Source: Allobosea caraganae
GTDB lineage: Bacteria; Pseudomonadota; Alphaproteobacteria; Rhizobiales; Beijerinckiaceae
Length of the DNA: 64,000 bases
Assembly: GCF_003351345.1 (NCBI RefSeq)
Contig: NZ_QQTO01000021.1
Span: 372,001-436,000 of the forward strand
Direction of reading: 5' to 3'
The notes beneath the pieces are model-generated. The model did no database searches and was not told where the DNA came from. It was given only the letters and a program-made list of their open reading frames with translations. Positions 55,577 to 63,593 of this stretch are shown piece by piece. The number at the start of each line of letters is the position of its first letter. The stretch's first letter is position 1. The position numbers were made by a program, and so were the translations under genes.

Positions 55577-56357
55577 TGTCGCTCTTGGCCCTGCCGCGCC
55601 GCTGCAGGCGCCGCTCCCAGTGCTTGGCGGCGCGCAAGTAGCGGTAGAAGGCGAAGTTCATCGCGGTCATGAAGCCGTAGATCCCGCGCAGGGCATGGCG
55701 CCGGCCAATATAGGCCTTGATGAAGTTGGCGGGGAACTCGGCCACCATCCGGAAGACCGAGATCGTCTCGCCGCGCTGGTCGAGATCGTCGGCCTGGGCA
55801 TCGCTATAGGCGTTGAGCTTGGCCATCTGCTCGCCGAGCGAGCGCACCGAATAGTGATGGATCGTGCCCTTCAGGCTGGCGACCCTGGCCTCGGGCAGGA
55901 GATCGACGCGGTCGTGCACGGGGGAGGGCGAGTAGCGACCCTTGTCGCGGCGGTAGAGCCTGACCGGGGCCAAGGCATAGGCGAAGCGATGCGGCGCGTT
56001 TTCGCCCGGGAAGAGCTCGGCGATGCGCAGCTTATAGGCGTCGGCTGCGGGCTCCCCGTTGGCGAAGAGCGCGGCGATCTCGGTGGCGAGATCGGCCGGC
56101 ACGACCTCGTCGGCGTCGATGTTGAGCATCCAATTGTGGCGGCACTGCTCTTCGGCGAAGCGCTTCTGCTGGCCATAGCCGGGCCATGGATTGAACAGGA
56201 CGCGGGCGCCGAGGCCCTCGGCGACGGCCTGCGTGCCGTCGGTCGAGCCGGAATCGACCACGATGATGTCGTCGCTCAACTCCCGCACTGCACTGATGGT
56301 GCGGCCGATGCGATCCGCCTCGTCGCGGGCGATGATGAATATCGAAAGCGGCGGCAC
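55569..56357 (-). CDS. Family 2 glycosyltransferase (WaaE/KdtX-like)
   Basis: 262 aa if started at GTG 56357 (the frame is open to an ATG at 56528, but that extension has no family match). GT-A fold motifs are LSIFIIARDEADRIGRTISA, DDIIVVDSGSTDGT, MLNIDADEVV and the CHHY-like HHYSVRSLGEQM segment. It resembles the lipopolysaccharide core glycosyltransferases WaaE/KdtX. The last residues overlap the SDR start. Sugar and acceptor unknown. Confidence 0.85.
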   Translation of the reverse strand: MPPLSIFIIARDEADRIGRTISAVRELSDDIIVVDSGSTDGTQAVAEGLGARVLFNPWPGYGQQKRFAEEQCRHNWMLNIDADEVVPADLATEIAALFANGEPAADAYKLRIAELFPGENAPHRFAYALAPVRLYRRDKGRYSPSPVHDRVDLLPEARVASLKGTIHHYSVRSLGEQMAKLNAYSDAQADDLDQRGETISVFRMVAEFPANFIKAYIGRRHALRGIYGFMTAMNFAFYRYLRAAKHWERRLQRRGRAKSDNV

Positions 56358-56528
56358 GCGTCCCGTCTCGTCTTGGCCCGAGCTTCGGGGCGGAGCGCCC
56401 GATTCGAGATTGAATGGATTGATATCAGGAGTTTGCGGTTCAAACAGAGGGAAGAACGACAGGCATCCGCGCGATGGCGGCAAGCGACCATGCCCGATGG
56501 CGGCTGCCCCTGCCAAGCAGGTTGCCAC

Positions 56529-56978
56529 ATTCGTTCTTCATTGTGGCGGGGATGGCTATCGGGCGCGCCGGGCAATCGACGGAAAATGACCGTAGGTTGC
56601 TTGAAAAGACGCGGTTCTCGGCATGGGACCAGCAAACAGGCAGCTTGCGCGACAATGTTGGGCAGCGCGAGCCAAGCCATCTTTATGTTCAGTCGGCTTG
56701 GAACCTTGGTTTGCGCCGCGCGTTTCTTTCGCTGCGTCAGCGATTTGGTAAACGGATTACTAGTATTCGCCTTCGCTTCTGTCGAGGTTTAACAATAATT
56801 AACGCGCGTTGATAAATTGGAAATAGTCATCCCCATTCATGCCACATTTTCGCCGCGCTCGGCGACGCAGATGTGCTTCGACGGCAACAGACATGAATGC
56901 CATTGGGTTCTATAAGAGGTTCATCGAAATCGAACGCCGCGCCATGCGGTGCCAGCGACGTCTACTAAGGAGTATATC
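56529..56978 (+). other. 450-bp non-coding region before the Omp gene
   Basis: No credible gene is seen. It grows AT-rich near 56750-56830 (TTAACAATAATTAACGCG), which may hold the promoter of the outer membrane protein gene, but I cannot define -35 and -10 boxes. The region ends in a strong AAGGAG ribosome site at 56968-56973. A long leader could regulate the gene. Confidence 0.4.
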
Positions 56979-57662
56979 ATGAAGAACTACCTGCTTTCGG
57001 GCGTCGCAGCCCTCGGCATCCTCGCTGCCGGCGCTGCCTCCGCTGCTGACCTGCCGTCCCGCAAGGGCCCGGTTGCGGCTCCCTACTATCCGCCGGCCTT
57101 CACCTGGACCGGTTTCTACATCGGCGCCAACGCCGGCTACGCCTGGGGCCAGGTCGACTCGTCGGCTCTCGGCACCCTGAACAGCTTCGATGATCCGGAT
57201 GGGTTCGTCGGCGGCGGCCAGGTCGGCTACAACTACCAGATCGGCCAGTGGGTCCTCGGCGTCGAAGCCGACTTCCAGGGCGCCGACCTGAAGGCGACCG
57301 CTTCCGATCCGTTCTTCGGCCTCCGCGCCTCGAACGAGCTGAACTGGTTCGGCACCGTCCGTGGCCGCGTCGGCTACGCCTTCGACCGGTTCCTGCCGTA
57401 TGTCACCGGCGGTTTCGCCTATGGCAACGTCAAGAACAAGATCTCGGGCCCGGGCTTCTCGGTCAGCGACGACAACACCCAGTACGGCTGGACGCTTGGT
57501 GGCGGTCTCGAGTACGCCTTCACCAACAACCTGACCGTCAAGGCCGAGTATCTCTACGTCGACCTCGACAAGGAGTCGATCGTGGTGCCGGGTGGCACGT
57601 TCACCGGCAGCGTCGGCACCAAGTTCTCGGTTGCTCGCGTCGGCCTGAACTACAAGTTCTGA
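56979..57662 (+). CDS. Omp31/RopB-like outer membrane beta-barrel
   Basis: 227 aa. A signal peptide (MKNYLLSGVAALGILAAGAA, cleavage near SAAD) precedes an eight-strand barrel: FTWTGFYIGANAGYAWG, GGGQVGYNYQIGQWVLGVEA, WFGTVRGRVGYAFDRFLPYV, GWTLGGGLEYAFTNNLTVKA, and a last strand ending in Phe, as barrel assembly requires. The family is a major surface protein of Rhizobiales. A terminator follows. AAGGAG lies 8 bases upstream of the ATG. Confidence 0.95.
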   Translation: MKNYLLSGVAALGILAAGAASAADLPSRKGPVAAPYYPPAFTWTGFYIGANAGYAWGQVDSSALGTLNSFDDPDGFVGGGQVGYNYQIGQWVLGVEADFQGADLKATASDPFFGLRASNELNWFGTVRGRVGYAFDRFLPYVTGGFAYGNVKNKISGPGFSVSDDNTQYGWTLGGGLEYAFTNNLTVKAEYLYVDLDKESIVVPGGTFTGSVGTKFSVARVGLNYKF

Positions 57663-57690
57663 TCTACACCTCATCACCTCACGGTGATGC

Positions 57691-57725
57691 AGCCCGGTGG
57701 CTTCGGCCACCGGGCTTTTTTGTTA
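57691..57725 (+). terminator. Rho-independent terminator of the Omp31-like gene
   Basis: AGCCCGGTGGC, loop TTCG, GCCACCGGGCT, then TTTTTGTT. Eleven-bp stem with a UUCG-type tetraloop. It starts 28 nt after the stop; a small hairpin (CATCACC/GGTGATG) precedes it. Confidence 0.95.
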
Positions 57726-57756
57726 AATCTGCTGTGACCTTGCCAGAATTAAACGC

Positions 57757-57864
57757 CGTCATCCCGGACGGAGCGCAGAGGAGCTCCGGGATCCATCGTA
57801 AGGCTCCGGCGTCCTACGATGGATCCCGGAGCGGCGCCGCAAACGCGGCTTGTCCGGGATGACG
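57757..57864. repeat. CGTCATCCCGGA dispersed repeat, copy 2
   Basis: Near-identical to the copy at 46719-46824, with the same GGGATCCATCGTAAGGCTC and GATGGATCCCGGAGCGGCGC cores. It lies between the Omp31-like gene and the convergent GST gene. Confidence 0.85.
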
Positions 57865-57886
57865 CGGTGAGGTTGCCGCGTGCAGC

Positions 57887-58489
57887 TCAACTTTTGACGC
57901 GGGTCTCCTCGAAGGAGGGGACCTTCGCTGCGAAGCCGTCGAGCCAGGCGACCAGGTTGGGGTGAGCCGCGCGCCACTTGCCCTCCTGGCGCAGGTCGAG
58001 ATAGCCGAGCGCCGAGGCCAGCGCGATCTCGCCGACGCGCGGGCGCTCGAAGGCCGGCGGGGCCGCTTCGAGCTCGGCCAGCGCGCGGCCGACTTTGCCC
58101 GCCTGGTTCGCGACCCAGGCGGCGTTGCGGCCCTCCTCGGGGCGGAAACGGATCTCGTAGACCTGCAGCAGGGTGGCATCCATGACGCCGTCGGCGAGCG
58201 CCTGCAGCCGCAATTGCTTGAAGCGCTCGGCGCCGCGCGGGAAGAGCTTGCCACCGCCGGCGAGCTCGTCGAGATATTCGACGATGACGCGGGAATCGAA
58301 CAGCGTCGTGCCGTCCTCCAGGATCAGCGTCGGGATCTTGCCGAGCGGGTTCTGGCTGCGCAGCACCTCGGTTGGGTCGCTGGTGTCGGTCGCGGTGATC
58401 TCGATCTTGTCGATCAGGCCGAGCTCATAGGCGGCGATCTTGACCTTGCGGCCGAACGGGGAGGCGGGGGCGGAGCGCAAGACCAGCAT
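57887..58489 (-). CDS. Glutathione S-transferase
   Basis: 200 aa. The N-terminal LVLRSAPASPFGRKVKIAAY has the serine for glutathione activation, PLGKIPTLILEDG has the cis-Pro, and LFDSRVIVEYLDEL binds the gamma-glutamyl group. The helical C-terminus is complete. It starts 25 nt after rlmJ in the same direction and may be co-transcribed. Substrate unknown. Confidence 0.92.
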   Translation of the reverse strand: MLVLRSAPASPFGRKVKIAAYELGLIDKIEITATDTSDPTEVLRSQNPLGKIPTLILEDGTTLFDSRVIVEYLDELAGGGKLFPRGAERFKQLRLQALADGVMDATLLQVYEIRFRPEEGRNAAWVANQAGKVGRALAELEAAPPAFERPRVGEIALASALGYLDLRQEGKWRAAHPNLVAWLDGFAAKVPSFEETRVKS

Positions 58490-58514
58490 CGTCGGATATC
58501 CAGACTGTGGGAAA

Positions 58515-59366
58515 TCAGCCGTCCGGACGGATCGGCTCGCAACGGTAGCGCGGCTGTGGCCCTTGCGCGAGGCGTTCGGTCAAGGCCGGCAGCAGGATTT
58601 TCGCCTCCTCGGCCAGCTTCCAGGGCGGGTTGACCACGAGCATGCCGGTTGCGCTGAGGCCGCCGGCGGCTTCCGGGCGGTCGACCTCGATCTCCAGCCG
58701 GAGCAGGCGACTGACGCCGGCATCCTCGATCGCGCCGATCAGGTCGCTGGCGGCGCGGCGGTCCTTCAGCGGGTACCAGAGCGCGTAGATGCCGGTCGGC
58801 CATTTGCGGTGGGCAGAGATGAACTCGGCCGCGAGCGTCTCGAACTCATCCTTCTCCTCGAAGGGCGGGTCGATCAGGATCAGCCCGCGCCGCTCCTTCG
58901 GTGGGACATTGCCGCGCAACGCGTTCCAGCCATCGATCGCCAGCGCCTTGCAGCGCGAATCGCGGCCAAGCGCGGCTGCGAGCTTCTTGTAGGTCTGCGG
59001 GTGCAGTTCGGCGGCGATCAGCCGGTCCTCGGCCCGCATCGCATGGCGGCAGAGCCAGGGCGAGCCGGGATAGGTTTCGGGACCATGCTGCTCGCGGGCG
59101 GCGGCGACGGCCTCGCGCCAGGGCTTCAGCAACTCCTCGACGGCGGGAGCGAGCGGCGAGCGGTCGAGCCGGGCGACGCCGTCCTTCCATTCATGGGTGC
59201 GCAGCGCCTCGTCCGAGCCAAGATCGTAGCGCCCGGCGCCGGCATGGGTGTCGACGATGCGGTAGGGCGCGTCCTTGACGCCGAGATGGGTCAGGATGCG
59301 CATCAGCACGACATGCTTGAGAATGTCGGCGAAGTTCCCGGCGTGGAAGCTGTGATGATAATTCAT
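58515..59366 (-). CDS. rlmJ: 23S rRNA (adenine-2030-N6)-methyltransferase
   Basis: 283 aa. The N-terminus MNYHHSFHAGNFADILKHVV and VDTHAGAGRYDL are the RlmJ signature, and the catalytic motif is LIDPPFEEKDEF. It methylates A2030 in 23S rRNA. The start lies next to the AT-rich gene that begins at 59390 in the opposite direction. Confidence 0.95.
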   Translation of the reverse strand: MNYHHSFHAGNFADILKHVVLMRILTHLGVKDAPYRIVDTHAGAGRYDLGSDEALRTHEWKDGVARLDRSPLAPAVEELLKPWREAVAAAREQHGPETYPGSPWLCRHAMRAEDRLIAAELHPQTYKKLAAALGRDSRCKALAIDGWNALRGNVPPKERRGLILIDPPFEEKDEFETLAAEFISAHRKWPTGIYALWYPLKDRRAASDLIGAIEDAGVSRLLRLEIEVDRPEAAGGLSATGMLVVNPPWKLAEEAKILLPALTERLAQGPQPRYRCEPIRPDG

Positions 59367-59389
59367 TGCGGCGTCATAGAGGGTTTTTG

Positions 59390-59830
59390 ATGCGGTTTAC
59401 AGCCAATGGCAGGACCACGCCCCTTGGAGGTGTCGCCTTTGCCGCTCTGTACTTGCTCTATTATTTTTTGTTTGGATTTGTTGATATGCTCGCGAGTAAG
59501 GGGAATTCCTGCCGCGGAAATTGCTTTTCACTGGTGATGGAGGTTTTTGATTATTTCTTTTTTATAAATCTTGTTCCGATGATTCCGCTCATTGGCTACT
59601 TTTTGCTTAAAGGAAAGCTTTCTATAAAGATATTTGTGATATCTTTGTTTTATATAATTCTTATATATTATTTCTACCTTTATCGAGTTACGGAATCTGA
59701 TATAACAAATCACATTTATAGGTATTCAGTGAGCGGATATTGGCTCATTGCCACATATCTCTCGTTCATTCTTCCGCCATTTTATCTTCTATACAGATTT
59801 TCGAAATGGCTTAAGCCGCGACCATTCTAG
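59390..59830 (+). CDS. AT-rich four-helix membrane protein, unknown
   Basis: 146 aa. Four hydrophobic helices at about 9-33, 50-74, 77-99 and 115-140 (for example SIKIFVISLFYIILIYYFYL). From about 59455 to 59810 the DNA is strongly AT-rich with codons such as TTT, ATA and TTA, unlike every neighbour, while the first 20 codons look native. It is probably a foreign gene. No family is recognised. The ATG at 59390 has a poor ribosome site (GAGGGTTTTTG). Orphan between rlmJ and RNase T2. Confidence 0.75.
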   Translation: MRFTANGRTTPLGGVAFAALYLLYYFLFGFVDMLASKGNSCRGNCFSLVMEVFDYFFFINLVPMIPLIGYFLLKGKLSIKIFVISLFYIILIYYFYLYRVTESDITNHIYRYSVSGYWLIATYLSFILPPFYLLYRFSKWLKPRPF

Positions 59831-59888
59831 GAGATGCGATGCAGATCGAGTTTTGAAGGTCTTGCATCGCGAGAGTACCTGGGCTCGA

Positions 59889-60551
59889 TTAGCGGACTGC
59901 CTTCACGGTGAATTCGCGCGTGCGGCAGCCGGAGCGGTCGACCTGCTGGCAGGTCTGGAAATTGCGCAGGTCCTTGCTCATGCAGATGCGGACCTCCTGC
60001 AGCACGCCGCGCGAGCAGGCGACCGACATCATGTCGCTGCGCAAGCCGGGATTGGCGGCGGTGAAGGCGCGTTCAAGGTCGATCGCGGTCCAGGTCTGGT
60101 CGCGCTCGCTCTTCTGCAGCGGAGGCGGGACCACGACCTTGTCGCGGGCGCGCTTCACATCGGCGAAGTAGTCGCTCGGGCTCGAGCCCGAGCAGGTGCC
60201 GTGCTTGCGCCATTCGTAGCGGGCGAGGCTCTCGGACGGGAACAGCCCTTGCGCCTGCTCCAGCGCGATGCGCGAGGGCGTGCGGCCGGAGGGACCGCAA
60301 TCGCTGGGATAGCCGCGCTCATATTGCGGCCAGAGGCCGTGCACGACGAAGCCGAGATTGGCGCCCTCGGCGCATTGCTGGCTCGAGCGATCGCGGTCGC
60401 CCTGCAGCTCGCAGAAGCCGGGCGACCATGACAAGGCGAGCACATAGAAGTCGAAATCGCCGGGCGTGCCGCCGCGGCCATATTGTCCCTGCGCCTGCGC
60501 GCCCGAGACCATCAGGCCAAGCAGCGCCAGCAGCGAGAGCCAAGCGCGCAT
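59889..60551 (-). CDS. Ribonuclease T2 family protein
   Basis: 220 aa. A signal peptide (MRAWLSLLALLGLMVSGAQA) targets it to the periplasm or outside. The two catalytic histidine motifs are FVVHGLWPQYE (CAS1) and ARYEWRKHGTCSG (CAS2), with several cysteines for disulfides. It cuts single-stranded RNA without metal. The ATG at 60551 has GAGG upstream and is preferred to a GTG at 60560. It lies 18 nt downstream of a secreted protein gene. Confidence 0.93.
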   Translation of the reverse strand: MRAWLSLLALLGLMVSGAQAQGQYGRGGTPGDFDFYVLALSWSPGFCELQGDRDRSSQQCAEGANLGFVVHGLWPQYERGYPSDCGPSGRTPSRIALEQAQGLFPSESLARYEWRKHGTCSGSSPSDYFADVKRARDKVVVPPPLQKSERDQTWTAIDLERAFTAANPGLRSDMMSVACSRGVLQEVRICMSKDLRNFQTCQQVDRSGCRTREFTVKAVR

Positions 60552-60569
60552 AAGCCTCACGGCCTGGAA

Positions 60570-61067
60570 TTACCGCTCGGGGCCGGGACGAGCCATCTGG
60601 CAAGCCGGCGCGTAGGAGCGATGTCGGTCGAGGCCGTTGACGCACCAATTGACGTTCCAGGTCCAGCCGAACAGGCCGAGATTCTCGCGCACGGAATAGT
60701 CGACGCGGTGCAGCGAGCCGTCGTTCAAGGTGATGCGGCCGGTGCAGAAGCGGCGCGGGATGAAGTCGTCGCCCCAGGGCCGGTAGCCGATCGGCCGGAT
60801 GCGGTCATAGGAGACGGCGCGCAGCGGGCCCCAGAATTTCGACTCGCGCGAATCAAACCAGCTGGTGATCTCGCCGAGCACGGCCGGGTCGTCGCAGGCC
60901 GGCAGGTTGCCGTACATCGGGATGATGCGGTTCTCGGCGCGATCCACCGGATTGACGTAGCGAACGCTATGGCGGGCGCTGGAACGGCCGTCCGCGGCAC
61001 CGGCGGTGGCGGCGCCTGCGAGGCAGGCGGCCGAGATCAGGATGGTTCGCAGCAGGGCGCGGCGCAT
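60570..61067 (-). CDS. Secreted protein of unknown function
   Basis: 165 aa. A signal peptide (MRRALLRTILISAACLAGAA, cleavage near AADG). The mature part has several tryptophans and cysteines (NLPACDDPAVLGEITSWFDS, FIPRRFCTGRITLNDG, GWTWNVNWCVNGLD), fitting a disulfide-bonded periplasmic domain. Together with the RNase T2 gene 18 nt downstream it may form a two-gene operon. I do not recognise a named family. Confidence 0.75.
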   Translation of the reverse strand: MRRALLRTILISAACLAGAATAGAADGRSSARHSVRYVNPVDRAENRIIPMYGNLPACDDPAVLGEITSWFDSRESKFWGPLRAVSYDRIRPIGYRPWGDDFIPRRFCTGRITLNDGSLHRVDYSVRENLGLFGWTWNVNWCVNGLDRHRSYAPACQMARPGPER

Positions 61068-61411
61068 GGGGCAAGCCTCGTGCAGGCAGATGGAATCCGA
61101 GTGGGTACGATGGCTGGGTGGCGGGCGAGAATCAAGGCGCCAGCGCTGTCGCCGCATATCTTGGTGAAGGCTGTGGCTTTTCGATCCGTGCGCCAAAGCG
61201 CTCAGGCAGGCGACTGGGCGAGCGGTTCTCTTCCCTTCTCCCGGATGGGAGAAGGTGCCGCGGCAGCGGCGGATGCGGGCCCGCCGTGACTCCGGCGAAG
61301 TCGAAACGGTGCCGCGGCCGGCTCACGGCCAAAGCGTCTGGCGGCGGGCCCTCACCCTGCCCTCTACCACACGGGAGAGGGGTCCCCGCGCTCTTCTCTC
61401 GAGGATAGCGG
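61068..61411. other. Intergenic region with palindromic repeats
   Basis: No gene is seen in this 344-bp gap. It holds a palindrome CCTTCTCCC/GGGAGAAGG at 61234-61255 and, near 61360-61383, a weaker CCCTCT/AGAGGG pair. Both belong to the pyrimidine/purine repeat class. Confidence 0.6.
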
Positions 61412-62542
61412 TTAGAACGAGGCTTCGAGCATCGCGGCGTAGTCGGCCGCCGTGGCGGCGCGCGGGTTGGAGGCGGTGGAGTGGTCCTTCACCGCCGCTT
61501 CCGAGATCGCGGCGACGACCCCGCGCGGCACCTTCATCTCGGTCAGGTTCTTCGGCATGCCCAGGCGGGCGGTCAGGTCGGCGATCCAGACGGCGAGGTC
61601 GGCGTCAGTGGCAAGGCCGAGCGCCTTGCGGATCTCGGCGTATTTCGCCTTCGATTCCGGCTCGTTGAAGCGCAGCACGGCCGGCAGCAGCACGGCGTTG
61701 AGCGTGCCATGGTGCAGCGAGACCTCCTTGAGGCCGCCGAGCGGGTGCGAGAGCGCGTGCACGGCCCCTAACCCCTTCTGAAAGGTCAGGCCGCCCTGGA
61801 GCGCGGCCATCATCATCTCCTTGCGGGCCTCGCGGTCGGAGCCGTCCTTGGTGGCGCGCTCGATATGGGCGACGGCGCGCTTCAGGCCGTCGAGCGCGAT
61901 CGCCTCGGCCGGCGGATTCTCGCGCGGGCTGAGATAGGTCTCGATGCAATGGGTGACGGCATCCATGCCGGTCGCGGCGGTGAGCCAGCCGGGCAGGCCG
62001 AGCGTCAGCTCAGGGTCGCAGATCGCGAGCTTGGGGATCAGGTAGGGCGAGATGAAGCCGAGCTTGCGGCCGTCGTTCAGGGTGATCAACGCGGCGCGGC
62101 CGACCTCGCTGCCGGTGCCCGAGGTGGTCGGCACGGCGATGACCGGGGCGACGGAGGCGCTGACCTTCGGGATGCCGCCGAGGATCGCGGCATAGGTCTC
62201 GAGCGGGCCGTCATGGGTCGCGAGCAGGGCAACGCCCTTGGCGAGGTCGATCGGGGAGCCGCCGCCGATGGCGACGAGCCCGTCGCAGTCATTCTGCTTG
62301 TAGAGGGCGAGCGCCTCGAGCACGGCGGCCTCGGTCGGGTTGGTCGGGGTCGCATCGAAGACCGGGGCGGCGGCCAGCGTCGCCGAGCCCTTCTGGACGC
62401 CGGCGATCAGGCCGATCGCGACCACGCCCTTGTCGGCGACGATCAGCGGCTTCTTGATGCCGTAGCTCGCAAGGTCTGCCTCGATGCCGGCGATCTCGCC
62501 GAAGCCGAATTTGATCGTGGTCAGGTAATTGATCAGGGCCAT
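61412..62542 (-). CDS. Iron-containing alcohol dehydrogenase
   Basis: 376 aa of the group III ADH family. The NAD-binding GGGSPIDLAKGVALL and PTTSGTGSEVGRAA segments are followed by metal ligands in GMDAVTHCIETYLS and GAVHALSHPLGG, then LHHGTLNAVLLP. Its ATG at 62542 has GAGG ten bases before. It is transcribed away from a GntR regulator across a promoter with a perfect operator, so that regulator probably controls it. The substrate could be a small diol or hydroxyacid but cannot be fixed from sequence. Confidence 0.92.
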   Translation of the reverse strand: MALINYLTTIKFGFGEIAGIEADLASYGIKKPLIVADKGVVAIGLIAGVQKGSATLAAAPVFDATPTNPTEAAVLEALALYKQNDCDGLVAIGGGSPIDLAKGVALLATHDGPLETYAAILGGIPKVSASVAPVIAVPTTSGTGSEVGRAALITLNDGRKLGFISPYLIPKLAICDPELTLGLPGWLTAATGMDAVTHCIETYLSPRENPPAEAIALDGLKRAVAHIERATKDGSDREARKEMMMAALQGGLTFQKGLGAVHALSHPLGGLKEVSLHHGTLNAVLLPAVLRFNEPESKAKYAEIRKALGLATDADLAVWIADLTARLGMPKNLTEMKVPRGVVAAISEAAVKDHSTASNPRAATAADYAAMLEASF

Positions 62543-62611
62543 GGTGCGTCCTCGTGGCTGGTGGCCATGTCCTGCGGCGGCACGCGAACCTGATCCGCGC
62601 GCATCCGTACC

Positions 62612-62631
62612 TGGCCTTACCGGTAAGGCCA
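62612..62631. promoter_or_regulatory. 20-bp perfect palindrome, probable GntR operator
   Basis: TGGCCTTACC is followed directly by its reverse complement GGTAAGGCCA, in the 154-bp divergent promoter region. A second small dyad GACC-AAC-GGTC is at 62669-62679, 17 nt before the regulator start. Palindromes of this size are typical FCD-type GntR sites. Confidence 0.75.
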
Positions 62632-62696
62632 CGAATTGACATGCGACCCGATGGGCGTCAACTGCTCTGACCAACGGTCGGCCGGGAGGAAAACGC

Positions 62697-63398
62697 ATGC
62701 GGATCGAGAAGGACAGGCGGCCGGTGACGGAGCAGCTGGTCCAGCAGATCCGCCGCCTGCTGGTCGAGGAGGGCATGCAGCCCGGCGACCAGGTGCCGCC
62801 GCAGCGCGAGCTGGCGCAACGGCTGGGGGCCAGCCGTCCGACCGTGCGCGAGGCCGTCTTGCAGCTCGAAGGCATGGGGATCATCCGCGTCGAGCCGGCG
62901 CGCGGCACCTTCATCACCGAGGCGTTCTCGCAGCCGGCCGCCGATTTCAGCGAGTGGAAATTCGAGCAGCGCTTCTCGCAGGTCGAGATCTACCAGCTGC
63001 GCTTCTCGCTCGAGGGGCTCACGGTGCAGCTCGCGGCGCGCAACGCCTCGCATGACGACCTCGCCCGGCTCGACGCGCTCAATACCGAGATGCGGCGGGC
63101 GATCGTCGAGGAGCGCTATCGCGAGGCAATGACGCATGATTTCGACCTGCACCTGACCATCGCCGAGATCGCCGGCAACCGGGCGGTGCGCGACATCCTG
63201 GCGCTCTACCGCCCCATCATCACCGAGACGCAGCGCCCGCCCGTGGCCGAGCCGGAGCGGCTGAACGAAGCCTTCCTTGAGCACGCCGCGATCATCCGCG
63301 CGCTCGGCCGTCGCGACGGCGTGACGGCGGCGGTGGCGATGCGCCACCACATCGTGCAGTCGACCGACCGGATGAAAGTGCCGTTCGTCGCGAGCTGA
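62697..63398 (+). CDS. GntR family (FadR-type FCD) transcriptional regulator
   Basis: 233 aa. The N-terminal winged helix (RELAQRLGASRPTVREAVLQ) is followed by an FCD domain, whose metal site residues are likely D (MTHDFDLHLTI), H in EHAAIIRAL and H in AMRHHIVQ. It binds an organic acid effector in its family. GGAGGAAAA lies six bases before the ATG. It is divergent from the iron alcohol dehydrogenase, its likely target. Confidence 0.92.
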   Translation: MRIEKDRRPVTEQLVQQIRRLLVEEGMQPGDQVPPQRELAQRLGASRPTVREAVLQLEGMGIIRVEPARGTFITEAFSQPAADFSEWKFEQRFSQVEIYQLRFSLEGLTVQLAARNASHDDLARLDALNTEMRRAIVEERYREAMTHDFDLHLTIAEIAGNRAVRDILALYRPIITETQRPPVAEPERLNEAFLEHAAIIRALGRRDGVTAAVAMRHHIVQSTDRMKVPFVAS

Positions 63399-63420
63399 GC
63401 GGGGTTTGAGTGTCCTCAGC

Positions 63421-63540
63421 CCTCATCCTGAGGAGCGCTCGCAGAGCGCGTCTCGAAGGATGCTCCAGCTCGCGGTGACAGCATCTTCTGGAGCATCCTT
63501 CGAGACGCCATTTCCAAGAAAATGGCTCCTCAGGATGAGG
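63421..63540. repeat. CCTCATCCTGAG dispersed repeat, copy 3
   Basis: Same layout as the copies at 30138 and 32460: outer CCTCATCCTGAG/CTCAGGATGAGG, inner GCGTCTCGAAGGATGCTCCA and TGGAGCATCCTTCGAGACGC. A partial extra right end (TCTCAGGATGAGGGCTG) follows at about 63565-63581. It lies after gntR. Confidence 0.85.
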
Positions 63541-63593
63541 GCTCACGCATTTATGAGTCAGACTCTCAGGATGAGGGCTGTGGGGTAGAAAGG

